Source: Hydnum rufescens UP504 (taxonomy: Eukaryota > Basidiomycota > Agaricomycetes > Cantharellales > Hydnaceae). Taken from it: DNA of 19,157 nucleotides. Positions 8,313-17,909 of this stretch are shown one piece after another (position 1 is the stretch's first letter; each line of letters opens with the position of its first letter). Below the pieces are notes generated by a model, which saw only the letters and a list, made by a program, of their open reading frames with translations, searched no databases and was not told the origin of the DNA. Position numbers and translations under genes: made by a program. The DNA is taken from positions 1 through 19,157 of the forward strand of contig MU128946.1 in NCBI GenBank assembly GCA_014904985.1, given 5' to 3'.

Positions 8313-9692
8313 TGTTGGAGGGATAAATCCCTACACCATAGAAATCCACATCCAAGGCCATTTTCCCTACGAATGAATCAATTATATGTCATCACGCTCA
8401 TTTAATTTTATCGCCATTCGTTTATTCAAGAAATCAATTGGATTCCTACCCCTTTCCAACCCATAATATTGCCTCATTCCTTTACCATGTCCACAAGTCA
8501 ATTTATTGACTATCTGTCGCACTTCAACAGTCCTCATCAAAAAGGGGCAGTTTATGCCCTACTTTAAGTCCATTTTCTTTAGACAAGGCAATTCAACTTG
8601 CCATCTTTCTTCAAGACTGGATGACTTGCCTGCTCTTCCAAGCCATCCTATTGCCTTAAGGGCAATGAATTGTGATTATGTAATGATGTGGACTGGGCCT
8701 AGTTCCGATTCTGGACTCACGGATCTATCACATGATCCAGATAGGGGCTGCACTACTCTGAAGGAGTATTTTTCGAATTTCTCCGTCATTTTTAATCGGA
8801 TCGACTTGAAACGACCGTGCTCAGAAATATACGAATCGTACCTATCGAACGGTACCAAACACGAAATGAACGGATCAAAAATGCGGTCCCTGTAACAATA
8901 TCTTGCCATGATTCATACTCTAGGAGTATTTCTTGATTTTCGAAGCCAATTCTTATCGGATTCGTTCGCAAGTACCACACCCTGAAAGCTGTTAAAAATG
9001 CACATTGAACGGTACCAAGGGAAAAAGGAGCGGATGCGAACTCCATTTTTCACAAGACAACTCCCTCCCCATGACTCCCCCTTGCTCCACCATTCAAAAT
9101 AGCAAATTAATTCCAGCCCTCTTATGTCCAATGGAGAAGACCCTCAGGGCGACCTATTCCACTTTTCCTTAAGGGAACTTGTCCAGGTTTGAAGGAGGAA
9201 TAGCATGTAATGTGTCAATCTCCCCTTTTATCTTGAAATTGGAATATCTCCATCAGTTTTGAAGATTTTAACTTCATTTCTTTTTCTCTGTGTGTCCCTT
9301 AAGTCCGACCTTTTCACTTTCTATTGAGTCAAAGTCTGGATTGTATATTAGGTGCAGCTAGCACACAAATTCATTAGTTCTCCCCCTCCCTCCAGTTTGA
9401 AGCTCCTTGAACAGCTGCTGGTTCCTGGGTGATTTCTCACTACAAAAAGCGAATTCTAACTACACTTTGACTAAGGTCTCAAGAAGGGATTCTTAGGGTG
9501 TGGTAATTTGACTGAAATACACATTCTCACTTAATTGCATGGGCTTTGCTGGCTCACTGCAATTCCCCCTGTTCAAAAGACCTTCCTCCACTTGAACCTA
9601 AACAACCGGATTAGATCTGTGATCCCCTCTTTCGTCCCTGGCTCAACCTCATGGACAGTAGTTGGATTGGTTCATTAACCAACCTGCTTACA
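8313..9692 (+). repeat. LTR B, complete LTR in inverted orientation (1,380 bp)
   Basis: On the plus strand it starts TGTTGGAGGGATAAATCCC at 8313 and ends CCAACCTGCTTACA at 9692. It is the reverse complement of LTR A along its whole length, with strong identity over the CpG-rich modules, the GGACAGTAGTTGGATTGG block near the end and the CCCTTAAGG block. It sits exactly between the integrase (8312) and the protease (9693), where reverse transcriptase and RNase H should be. Flanking pentamers differ (CCTGT before, ATGGA after), so it is not a clean solo-LTR insertion with target duplication. Confidence 0.88.
8653..8895 (+). other. LTR-sense open frame in LTR B, parallel to one in LTR A
   Basis: An open frame starting at MNCDYVM and ending NGTKHEMNGSKMRSL runs on the LTR's own sense strand. 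LTR A has the matching frame at 6012-5779 (minus), and LTR C has a weaker one at 13272-12976 sharing TLKEYF-N-S. The differences between A and B include many amino-acid changes, so the open frame may be a by-product of a stop-poor module and need not be a gene. It would be an LTR-encoded peptide of about 80 residues if real. Confidence 0.2.
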
Positions 9693-10115
9693 ATGGACGG
9701 AACAACCTTGTTGGTCTCTGTCTTGCCAAACCTGTAAATTCATTCCCTCACTGTGTGCATACTTGATCCTCGCAGAATAGGAGAATAGCCAAGGTTGGCC
9801 AAGAATGATGTCCTTCTGCCCGATATTATTGGACATAATGAAGAAATTATGTGGGAGGGGTACTCCTCCGACCTGGATTGGAATGTCATGACAAAGTCCA
9901 ACGAGATTGACTTGGTGGCCAGAGACTCCATGAAGGATCCAGTCCTTGCCGGATGGATCCATAGGCAGCTCTAGTTTAGCTTGTGTTGACTGTACCATCA
10001 TATTTAACTCACTCCCATTATTGATTAGCATGGTGCAGGCCTGCCCCATTATTGTGCCTTGATCTTTGCTGTTACCATAGCTAGGAAGGTCAGGCAGAAT
10101 GAAAAGTCTGAGTCC
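9693..10115 (-). pseudogene. Retropepsin-like aspartic protease of Gypsy gag-pol, truncated and mutated
   Basis: The frame with GTIMGQACTMLINNGSELNMM carries the active-site loop, normally D-[ST]-G-[SA] or DNGSE in this family, here read as NNGSE: the catalytic Asp codon is AAT. The rest of the fold follows: WILHGVSGH, GLCHDIPIQVGGVPLPHNFFI (beta strands), and DIILGQPWL, the conserved hydrophobic-ILG motif near the end. The frame enters from a frameshift near 10050-10110 where it overlaps the preceding segment. After HSEGMNLQVWQDRDQQGCSVH it meets LTR B at 9692, and the last residues (CKQVG) come from the LTR. The reverse transcriptase expected next is absent. Confidence 0.85.
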
Positions 10116-11005
10116 CTTATGTTGAACACTCGGTTGTGTTCCTTTTCAAGTTGTTGCCTATAGAATTGTTCAGCCTGATCATCAGTGTCAAGTCTGCTGT
10201 CATCCAAAGCATAATTGTTCTCAGAATCATCAGATTCAAAGGCAACTATGTTGATTTCATGGTCCTGTGGTTTCTTAGGTGGACAATTAATGAGTGGCCG
10301 TTTAGGTGGTCTACCAGGCTTTAGTTCAATAGGCTCAGCAGAGGAGAGTTCAACCAGGTTCTCAGGAGGAATGACTGGACTTTGTTCGACCAAAGAGAAA
10401 ATTGAAGGAATGTCTTTAATTTCATCAATATGCTCTAGGAAGTTAACTGTGGCCTCGACATTGTGAGACCTGGCAGTTTCCGGTTTGACTGGAACATGTT
10501 GCATCTTTGTCACAACCTGGAGTCTTTTGCACAACTCAAACAACAACCCTAGAATATTGCCAAGCTTGACCATCACATCCTTGTCCATAAGGGTCTTGTA
10601 TAGTGCCTCAATATCAATGTTCTCCTGGAGTTCACTGGCAAAACAGTACACAGGCGAGGCTCATTTCTTTCCTTGGTTGGGCTTACTCTGCATGACTATG
10701 TCCTCTAGTGCAGGGTTTGTCTTAGGCCTCAGTTTTGTGATTGGAGATCCTTTATTGCCAACTACTTCCTTCTGTTTGCAACTTGAGGGTTGATCCATGG
10801 TAGTGTCCCACATCTCCACATCCTCATCCAGTAAACCTGGTGTGGGTTCAGTAGTGCATGCCTCTCTTTTCAAGATGGTGGGTACCTTTGGATTGTCAAC
10901 TGGTGGGACTTGTTTAACCTGATGTTGGGGCAACTCAACATATGCTCTATTTGGGTGGTCTGTCTTCTTTCCCTTAGGATTGTCCTTCACATACGTTTGT
11001 TTCAC
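10049..11005 (-). pseudogene. Gag-to-protease linker of the Gypsy polyprotein
   Basis: One frame is open from 11005 to 10049 apart from a TGA at 10661-10663, again readable as former CGA. The first part is Pro/Lys/Thr-rich and probably disordered. The second starts with ASPVYCFASELQENIDIEALY followed by KTLMDKDVMVKLGNILGLLFELCKRL. That matches the short conserved block of fungal Gypsy elements just before protease (a Y-x-F/L-x-S-x-L motif, then a LMD-x-x-V-x-x-x-x-x-x-L-L helix ending at LCKR). An acidic stretch follows (ESDDSENNYALDDSRLDTDD). The entry from gag needs a frameshift near 11003. Confidence 0.75.
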
Positions 11006-12240
11006 TTCGGTTCACCATCCCCTTGCTTTCTTTCAGCTGGGAAGACTTCATACTCATAATTGCCAAACACAGTGAACTCCTGGTTCAGCAGTTCAAAGCT
11101 CTGTAAGTGTTCCATTTCGATGTTCAAAGCGTTCACGAGCTGATCTCAAAGGATGCACATGACTCCTCCATTGTTGATGTCCCTGCGAGGTAGATCGGTA
11201 CCATCAAGCTGTACAAGGCGACCCTTGTTCAAAATCTTCAATACCTTCTTCACTATAAAAGCCTTTGTCTCAGGACACTCTTTAAGTGAGTGTCCCTGTT
11301 CACCACACATGAAACATTCAATTGATGAGACATTGAATTTGCCTGTGCAATGCGCAACCTTATCGGGATCGAATTGGCCTAGCACTATGGTCAAACGTCC
11401 TATTTTCTCCACAAGATTGTCGATGTTTGACTTCATCAGATCGCCCTGGTCTGGGGCTTTAGTAGTATCAGAAGGTTTAGTAATATTCTCTTCCTTCTTG
11501 TGCTTGTTATCAAGCTTAGACTGAAGTTTCCTGTTCTTAACCTGCCTAGCCTTGTCATCTGAGTCATCCATACCTGAATCATCATCCAAGTCCATCATGT
11601 CTGAGGACTTGTCGTCATCTGAGGCCACATTTGATCTGTTGTCATCTGGAACACGATATAGGTCTCATTTAAGACGAAGCTTGATGGCCTGGGTGGCCTC
11701 ATTCATGGGAGGAGGATTGGTTAGATCCATCCACAGCTTGGAGTTCCTTAGTACATTGCCAATTTCCTCGTGAAATGACATGGGTTTGACACCCCTCCAG
11801 AAATAGTCATACTTATCAGTTTGCAATAGAGCCTTGTGATCCTTGAGCACTCTTGCAATAACCATGCACTCATGAATGTAATTATCGAATTTCTCAATAG
11901 AAGAAAGCTTCCTGTCCTTGCAGATGAGTTTAAGTAAATGATCTACCTTGTAATAAGATTTCTCTTCTTCTGAAGGGTAGTAGTCCAGTAAATGGGACTT
12001 GAAAACTTCCCAGTCATCATTATAATATTCATCTAACGACTCGATAAACCTTTCAGATTTAGTAACACAGTAATGAGTAATTTGACGAATTGTTTGGGTA
12101 GGGGTGAGATGGGCCACGGTAGCACAGAACTCATATTCTGCAAGGAAGTGTAAGATCCTTTTTCCTTTGAATTGCGGAGCATCTCTGGAACATGGTCCAG
12201 GCATGCAAATGAATGTAGTAGTTGACATGTTTGTGACCAC
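11002..12240 (-). pseudogene. Gag (capsid-like domain plus CCHC zinc knuckle) of a Ty3/Gypsy element
   Basis: Either ATG at 12240 or the one at 12228 (MSTTTFICMPGP, the more usual look) could be the start; the second is preferred. The capsid-like part spans roughly residues 10-190: APQFKGKRILHFLAEYEF, then QITHYCV, DDWEVFKSHLLDYYPSEEEKSYYKVDHLLKL and KFDNYIHECMVIARVL, a typical helical Retrotrans_gag order. An in-frame TGA (11665-11667) is followed by an acidic linker, a coiled part (VEKIGRLTIVL) and one CCHC knuckle CFMCGEQGHSLKEC. A second TGA (11146-11148) is followed by a gag tail (LQSFELLNQEFTVFGNYEYEVFPAERKQ) ending at 11002. Both TGAs fit lost CGA codons. Gag packages the RNA; this copy cannot make it. 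Confidence 0.9.
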
Positions 12241-12285
12241 AGCTTAAAGAATTGAATTGGTTGGATACAGATTGAGAGTTGTGAC

Positions 12286-12303
12286 CCCCTGTAAGGACCA
12301 CCA
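12286..12303 (-). other. Candidate tRNA primer-binding site
   Basis: Four bases inside the end of LTR C the minus strand reads TGGTGGTCCTTACAGGGG. It begins with the TGG complementary to a tRNA CCA end. An acceptor stem of the form GGTCCTT...AAGGACC(A)CCA would fit, but I cannot name the tRNA with confidence. Confidence 0.55.
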
Positions 12304-12307
12304 GATT

Positions 12308-13659
12308 TGTAAGCAGGAAATGGAAGATGAATCCAGCTACAGTCCACAAAATGGAAACGAGGACTAAGAAGGGGGATCACAGGGCCAATCCGAATGTTGG
12401 GGTCTGAGGGAAAGAAGGGTCTTTGGACAGGTGAAATTGTCCTGTATAGACAGAGCCTATCCAGACAATAAATGAAGGGGTTGTTAAATCAGGGAATCAG
12501 ACCCTAGGTCCTCCTCTTGAGAGTCTATCAAAAGTGTGATAAGTGGGGTTGAGTTTTGGAATTTACCCTAACACCAGCAGCAGTTCAACTAGCTTTTCAA
12601 CTGGAGATGGGGGGAAAGATGATAGAAATTCCCATCTCCTGCACTTAATATACATCACAAAAAAATGCTATGGTAACTGGTGGAAAGATGGAATTAAGGC
12701 GAAAATGATGAAAAAGAAATCAAGTCAAAAGCTTGAAAACTGAAGGAGATATTCAATTAACAAGTCAGAATAGGGGAATATGGCTTAACCAAGGTATTCC
12801 TCCTCTCCTACTGAACAAAATCCCTTGGGGGAAGGTGGAACTGGTTGCCCTAGATGTACCCTCCATCAGACATAGGGTGCCGGAACCATAATTGCCTTTA
12901 GTAATCAGAAAAGTGGAGGTAAAAGTGAAATGAGCCATGGGGAGACTAAATTACAGAATGCTGAGTTCTAATCCGCTAGTTTTTCCCCTGGTACCCTTTG
13001 ATGCGTATCTTCAGCATCTTTCCAGGGGTGGTCATTTGAATGAATCGAATCAAAACTGATGGAGTTATTCGCAAAATACTGAAGAATAGTGTGGAGCATG
13101 AGGTAAAATCGATCTGGAGGATGCAGTTCTCATCCGATAAATGCATGTGTGGTACCGTTAGACAGGTATTGATTGTAGCTTTCTGGGAGCTGTCTTGCTG
13201 AGTCGATCTGATCAAAGTGGAGATATTTGCGAAATACTCCTTGAGAGTATTGGAATAGCCCCTATTCAACATGTGACAAGTCCGTGAGTCAAAGTGGGAG
13301 TCATGTTATGTAATCCAAGGTCAAATACCACCCTTGAGGCAATTGGATACACCAATGGTGATACAATAGATGGATGAAAGTAAGCAAGTTGAATTGCTAT
13401 AGCCTGGTTGAACTGGCTTGGAAATAAGTACAATTTGGATGGCCTGTTGAAGTGCCAAGGATGGACAAATAATTGTCTCATATTTAGGGTGGAGGAAAAG
13501 TAAAAAGGACCACAGATCCTGGGATGTGAATCCATGCTATTTGACGGCCAGAGGAATAACAAGTGTGGATATGAGAGAAATGTAGAAAAATGGATTCGTT
13601 TGAGGAGGTAGTTGGGCCCGGATGAGGTATGTATGTAATAGGATTTTATCCCTCCAACA
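12308..13659 (-). repeat. LTR C, in the 5' LTR position (1,352 bp)
   Basis: On the minus strand it begins TGTTGGAGGGATAAAATCC at 13659 and ends CCTGCTTACA at 12308. It aligns with LTR A along its length (GCAGG..., GTCTGGGG-like, AAAGAAAT.AAGTCAAAAGCTT, GGAGATATTCAA, CCCTT, GGTGCCGGAACCA blocks) at an estimated 65-70%. Its first 62 bases match window positions 1-62 almost perfectly. It lies directly upstream of the PBS and gag, so it serves as the 5' LTR of the gag-bearing part. Confidence 0.88.
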
Positions 13660-13860
13660 ATGGAGAAAGAAAAGACCTGCTGGACTGAAGCTGCTGATGC
13701 AACAATGCTACAAATATTTCTAGCTGAGAAATCAGCAGGAAATCAATCTGAGAGCAGGTGGAAAGCAGGTGTATACAATCTCATGGCTGAAGAACTCAAT
13801 GTGAATCTTGCTAGCAGAGGACCCAAGGATCCTGGATCCATTCGTAATCATTTCTCAAAG

Positions 13861-13921
13861 GTATGAACTTAATATCTCTCAACAGCTTGTGCAACAAGAC
13901 ATGAGAATGATGAGGTTCCAG
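13861..13921 (+). other. Spliceosomal intron 1 of the Myb/SANT-like gene
   Basis: GTATGA...TTCCAG, 61 nt. Its removal joins RNHFSK to MKDTYKT in frame, which is what the Myb/SANT-like family requires between helix 3 and the SGF-WD motif. An earlier AG (CAACAG, ending at 13885) would give an intron of only 25 nt and break the domain. Confidence 0.75.
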
Positions 13922-14035
13922 ATGAAAGACACATACAAGACCATTGCCACACTGCATGAAGTTTCAGGATTTACATGGGATGCAGAGTACGGCTGTGTGG
14001 GAGTCAATGATGAGGTTTGGGGAAAATATGTGAAG

Positions 14036-14100
14036 GTATGATCAATATCTCAATGAGGTCACAAGGCAGGAGTTATTTTGCTGAACTGTCATCTATTCAG
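14036..14100 (+). other. Spliceosomal intron 2 of the Myb/SANT-like gene
   Basis: GTATGATC...TATTCAG, 65 nt, with GCTGAAC about 15 nt before the acceptor. It joins WGKYVK to VHPK in frame, matching the family's W--Y----HPKA motif. Its first 20 bases resemble the start of intron 1. Confidence 0.75.
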
Positions 14101-14600
14101 GTCCACCCAAAGGCTGGCCACACTACAACAACATGGATTTGCTCTGCTGTGCTGTCATTTCTCGAGGACATTCTGCTTTCCATGCAACGGTGGATATGCA
14201 GGAGTCAAAGATGACATTGGGGGAGTGAGAGGATGAGGAAGAAGGCAAAATAAAGGAATCAGATCAGGGTGACTCTGAATCTGAGGTGAGTGCAGCCTAT
14301 AGTTTTAGGGGAAGTATCGATTATTAACACAGGATCCATCTCCAGAATGATGCACCTATCCCATGGTCCTGGTCCCCTAGTATCAACAGGGATCTGGTCC
14401 CCCACCTGGCAGATGATTCTTTCTACAATTCTCCCAGCCTTGGCAGTACACAGGATCCACCAAATTCTGGCACCCCATCCACCCCTACAAGAGTCCCATC
14501 AAAGCAAAATCTGCCAACAGCCATTCTATTGGACCAAAGCCAAAGCACACCTGAGTCTCCAGTGGTGCTGCTGCAATACTTGCCATTAAGGGGAGCTTAG

Positions 14601-17600
14601 ATAATCTTGTGTATTCTGTAACATCGAGTACAGTGGCCAATGCAAGCAATTTTCCTCAAAAAGAAGAGAGAGATAATATTCCCCACACATATGCTAGCAG
14701 CAGGATGTGTGGATTCACATTGCACTATGACACCATCATCAAAATAAAAAATGCTTCATTGGTGCATCAATGACCTAATAGGGGGACACACTGGCGTAGC
14801 AGTTGGGTCTTGTCATCAAAACCCGAACAGAAATTGGACCGACAAGGGGTACCCAAAGGCTCACGGACCTCAGACTCCTCTCAATAGATGGTACTTTTAC
14901 GTAAAGAAAATTAATCGGACAGACACAAAAAGAGCAGACACAAGCTGCTCATTTTATGAACCAACAAGATAAATAATACTCTAGAGGGCACGACGGGCGA
15001 CTACACTTACACTACCGTAAACACCCACAAAAAAACCAACACCAACATCTCGCAGTAGAGAATACAATTACACAGTGCGATCTGTTAGGATCACCTTATT
15101 CCTGAGCAATCTGCTGGGATGTCGGAACTCAGAATGATACAAGTAGTAAATGCAAACCCAACACCTCGGCAACCTTGTCGGTAATCACCTAAGTGCCCAA
15201 AGTGCTTGGTGCCACAAGAAGAGAAATACATATTAAATAAAACAAGTAATCTGAACTCGTACCAATACATCACTATAACAATGAATATTCGATCCAAAAA
15301 TGCACAAGAAGACCTGATGAAACAATACGCTAAGGGCTCAACACATTGCATGATCACCAATAAAAATTGGACCAGTAGGATTATAGAGAACCACTATCTG
15401 TGCGTACAGACCATTAGGCCCATTTCCAAATAATCAATTAAAATGGTACTACAAAAACAAACCACTAATGCAAAACACCTAAATGCTGGACAATCATCAA
15501 TTTACATACCACATTCCACCAGACTCGTTATGAGACATGAGTTTTCAAGTCTATATAAGCCATTCAACAATAATTACCACTAAAATTATAAGAGAGAAAC
15601 CCTATGACGATGTGACAAAAATGAAAAATGCTCAAGAACAGCTGGATATAATCCAAAGCATAACTGATTGCTCAACAACCCTCAAGGGTGCATACATACT
15701 AACAACACTCATTAAATATTAATTTACACATCATATGGAAGCCAATTTCTGACCCACAGAAGTGCTCAAATCCACTCAACAATTCCAAGTATCGGCAATT
15801 CAATAATAACACGAGCTGAATATAGTATCAGAGCCCAATAGATTCATTGTCATTCACCCTCTCCTTTACTGACAATATATTATGGATCATCATCCAAATC
15901 TGATAAATACACAAATCAAGGTCCATATCAAAAGTATTCAGTGTCCAAGATGCACTTTGATATCCTCAATATAAATTCTATATTGTCGCACCAGACACTA
16001 TAGAGTGCTTTGGTTGAGTCCATCGAGGCAACCTTGCTGGCATTGAGTTTCGCACTCATATCCATCCACACTTCCACTACCAACATATACAAACTGACTG
16101 AAAGGAGCAACCCACATCTCGTCAAACAACACCACACTGCTGTGGGTGTGTGGTCCAAGGTAGAGTTATTATCTATGAATAACAAACATGGTGGAAAAAG
16201 AGCCAGACTCGAACGCCATGCTCTTCATATCCATGCAAACATAGCCAATCGTACCACAAACCAACAGAATGCCAAATGCTAGACATGCAATTCACAAGCA
16301 GACATGCCAAATGCACATGCCAAATAGACTCGACCAACCACCAACAGCTCCCGCATCGCACAGTGCCACAATCCGCTGAACACACCAACATAATGACCCA
16401 AAAACATACGCAGTGGCCCAGGAACCACACCCCACATGCACGAAGGCTGATAGTGGCATTACTCACAATATAAGTCGCAGTCCCCCCCACACGCCTAAAG
16501 ATCACATCCACGACAGGCTGCGCAAAAACAGCAGCAGCGAAACCTGCTAACTTTTTAGATGCATAGCCACTCTCACTTCTTTAAGTGAAACACCACTTTT
16601 TTATCATATACCGTCGCAATATTAGGATATTCACCATTTCTCCACACAAAACAAAATACCAAACTCCCAGCACACAAACCAATGAAAACATCCACCTAAT
16701 AGCAAGAAAACCATACTCACTCAAAGGACCTATAGCTTAGTGTAACCTAAAGATCCCCAGGCATTCTACTCCTCGGTACCATAGGAGCCCTCACGCCCCA
16801 TGGGCTCTCCAATAACAAATCGAGAGCCAAATACAACCAATATCGGCCAGACCCACAAGATATAGCCCCAACTCGGGAGCCCACGCTACTCTGAAACTAA
16901 TCCTAATACCTGCACCCATCACCAACACTACAATATACAACATCCCTCACAACTATATGGCAAGCGAGCGATAGACTTATCATGCATATAAGCCAAAGTT
17001 CACTACACTAGGCACCAAGTTACGAATAGAAACATTGAAGACTCCACTAGTTAACAGGTGCACCTCAAGGCAGATACACATGAGGAGAGAATGGACAACT
17101 AAAGTTCAATCCACAGTTGAAATAGATGTAGACTACTCCAACGGCAGTCAAACAGATACACCAGGTATCAATCCATAGACTATACGTGAAACCCACACTT
17201 CTCAATAAGTTCCATAGAACCTCATTCGACATGGTACTCATCAGGGGACACGCACCCAAAACCAATCCAAAAATCAATAAGTAGCAATGCCAATCTCTGC
17301 ATGAATCCTCATGTTATAGGTACCCCATACTGCACAACCAAATATCAGTCATCAGGTTGATTGCAAGAATTCCAGGATACACAACGTGTTATGTAGGGTT
17401 AAGTCACACTCATCAACCCAGCTCTGACATGCGACAAGCGAACTCCCTAGTCAGGACAATTACCGAGGAATATCCATTCAAGTTCACAAAAATAACCGAA
17501 TCAGGATACATGCATTGAAGGTATATATCCAAGCATGAGGCGAGGAATCAGATATGACAAGTCCACTCCTCTCCAGTCCCGTCCTTACACCAAAGGGCGC

Positions 17601-17603
17601 AGA
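14601..17603. other. Gene-free stretch, A+C-rich plus strand
   Basis: I see no open frame with protein-like content, no LTR match and no tandem repeat here. The plus strand is strongly biased to A and C: hand counts gave A28 C13 G5 T14 at 15241-15300, A24 C23 G8 T5 at 16381-16440 and A22 C17 G7 T14 at 17161-17220. CpG is present, unlike in the left-hand palindrome. Apparent minus-strand frames (for example 16173-16511) are rich in Cys, Trp and Val simply because the strand is G+T-rich. Confidence 0.6.
14785..14880 (+). repeat. Possible tRNA-derived short element (box A-like, degraded box B)
   Basis: TGGCGTAGCAGTTGG at 14792-14806 fits the pol III box A consensus. GGGGTACCCAAAGG (14846-14859), about 45 bases on, could be a degraded box B. 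No tRNA cloverleaf can be drawn and no second copy occurs in the window. Confidence 0.2.
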
Positions 17604-17909
17604 CTAAACCTCAGCTGGCAGTGGCACAGAGGCTGAGGTGTACAGAGATAGAGGGACGGATATAGCTGAGTTGGAAAAATGAGGCCGGGCTTTTGTTGTG
17701 GTTGCAGTTCATTTCCAAGATGTACCTCGGAGGTGCCCAGAGGGGTCACTCTCATCAACGCATTCTGTCACATAATATCCGCTGTTGATCAGATAACGGC
17801 GAACACTAACGACGTGTTCGACTTCCGCAAACCTATACTCCTTTAGAGCCATTTCGGATCCCTCCTCCTTAGAATCTGCAACCTGCACCACACCTCCACT
17901 CGTCATCAT
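17604..17909 (-). CDS. Weak candidate: small two-exon hypothetical gene
   Basis: Exon 1 (17909-17726) starts MMTSGGVVQVADSKEEGSEM and continues with a balanced composition (VEHVVSVRRYLINSGYYVTE). A 60-nt intron is possible at 17725-17666: GTACAT...CCAACTCAG, with a T run before the acceptor. Splicing keeps the frame and gives an 81-residue product ending at TAG 17604-17606. Without splicing the frame stops at 17709 after 66 residues. The local base composition departs from its surroundings: the plus strand becomes G-rich around 17610-17720. I recognise no domain, and a chance open frame remains likely. Confidence 0.25.

Larger units (their letters stand above)
13660..14600 (+). pseudogene. 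Broken Myb/SANT-like DNA-binding domain gene
   Basis: Exon 1 (13660-13860) encodes CWTEAADATMLQIFLAEKSAG, SRWKAGVYNLMAEEL and DPGSIRNHFSK. Intron 1 is 13861-13921 (61 nt, GTATGA...CCAG). Exon 2 (13922-14035) reads KDTYKTIATLHEVSGFTWD and VNDEVWGKYVK. Intron 2 is 14036-14100 (65 nt, with a CTGAAC branch-like site). Together they give the Myb/SANT-like (Myb_DNA-bind_3) order: W-T--D, N-W, a K-Y helix, SGF-WD, W--Y, HPK. In exon 3 the frame breaks right after VHPK: the expected continuation GWPHYNNMDLLCCAVISRG, then HSAFHA, lies in a different frame. This suggests a small deletion removed the usual K--FR-K piece. A possible third intron (14286-14332) leads to an open Pro/Ser/Thr-rich stretch ending at TAG 14598-14600. 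Such domains occur in fungal proteins related to PIF/Harbinger partner proteins. The ATG touches LTR C. Confidence 0.8.

Noticed and set aside
8308..9697. Target-site duplication around LTR B
   Set aside because: CCTGT and ATGGA differ. ATGGA also follows LTR C at 13660-13664, but LTR geometry gives no element bounded by the two copies, so I treat it as chance.
16173..16511. Minus-strand 112-codon frame rich in Cys, Trp and Val
   Set aside because: The composition follows from the G+T-rich minus strand; no domain, start context or neighbour supports it.
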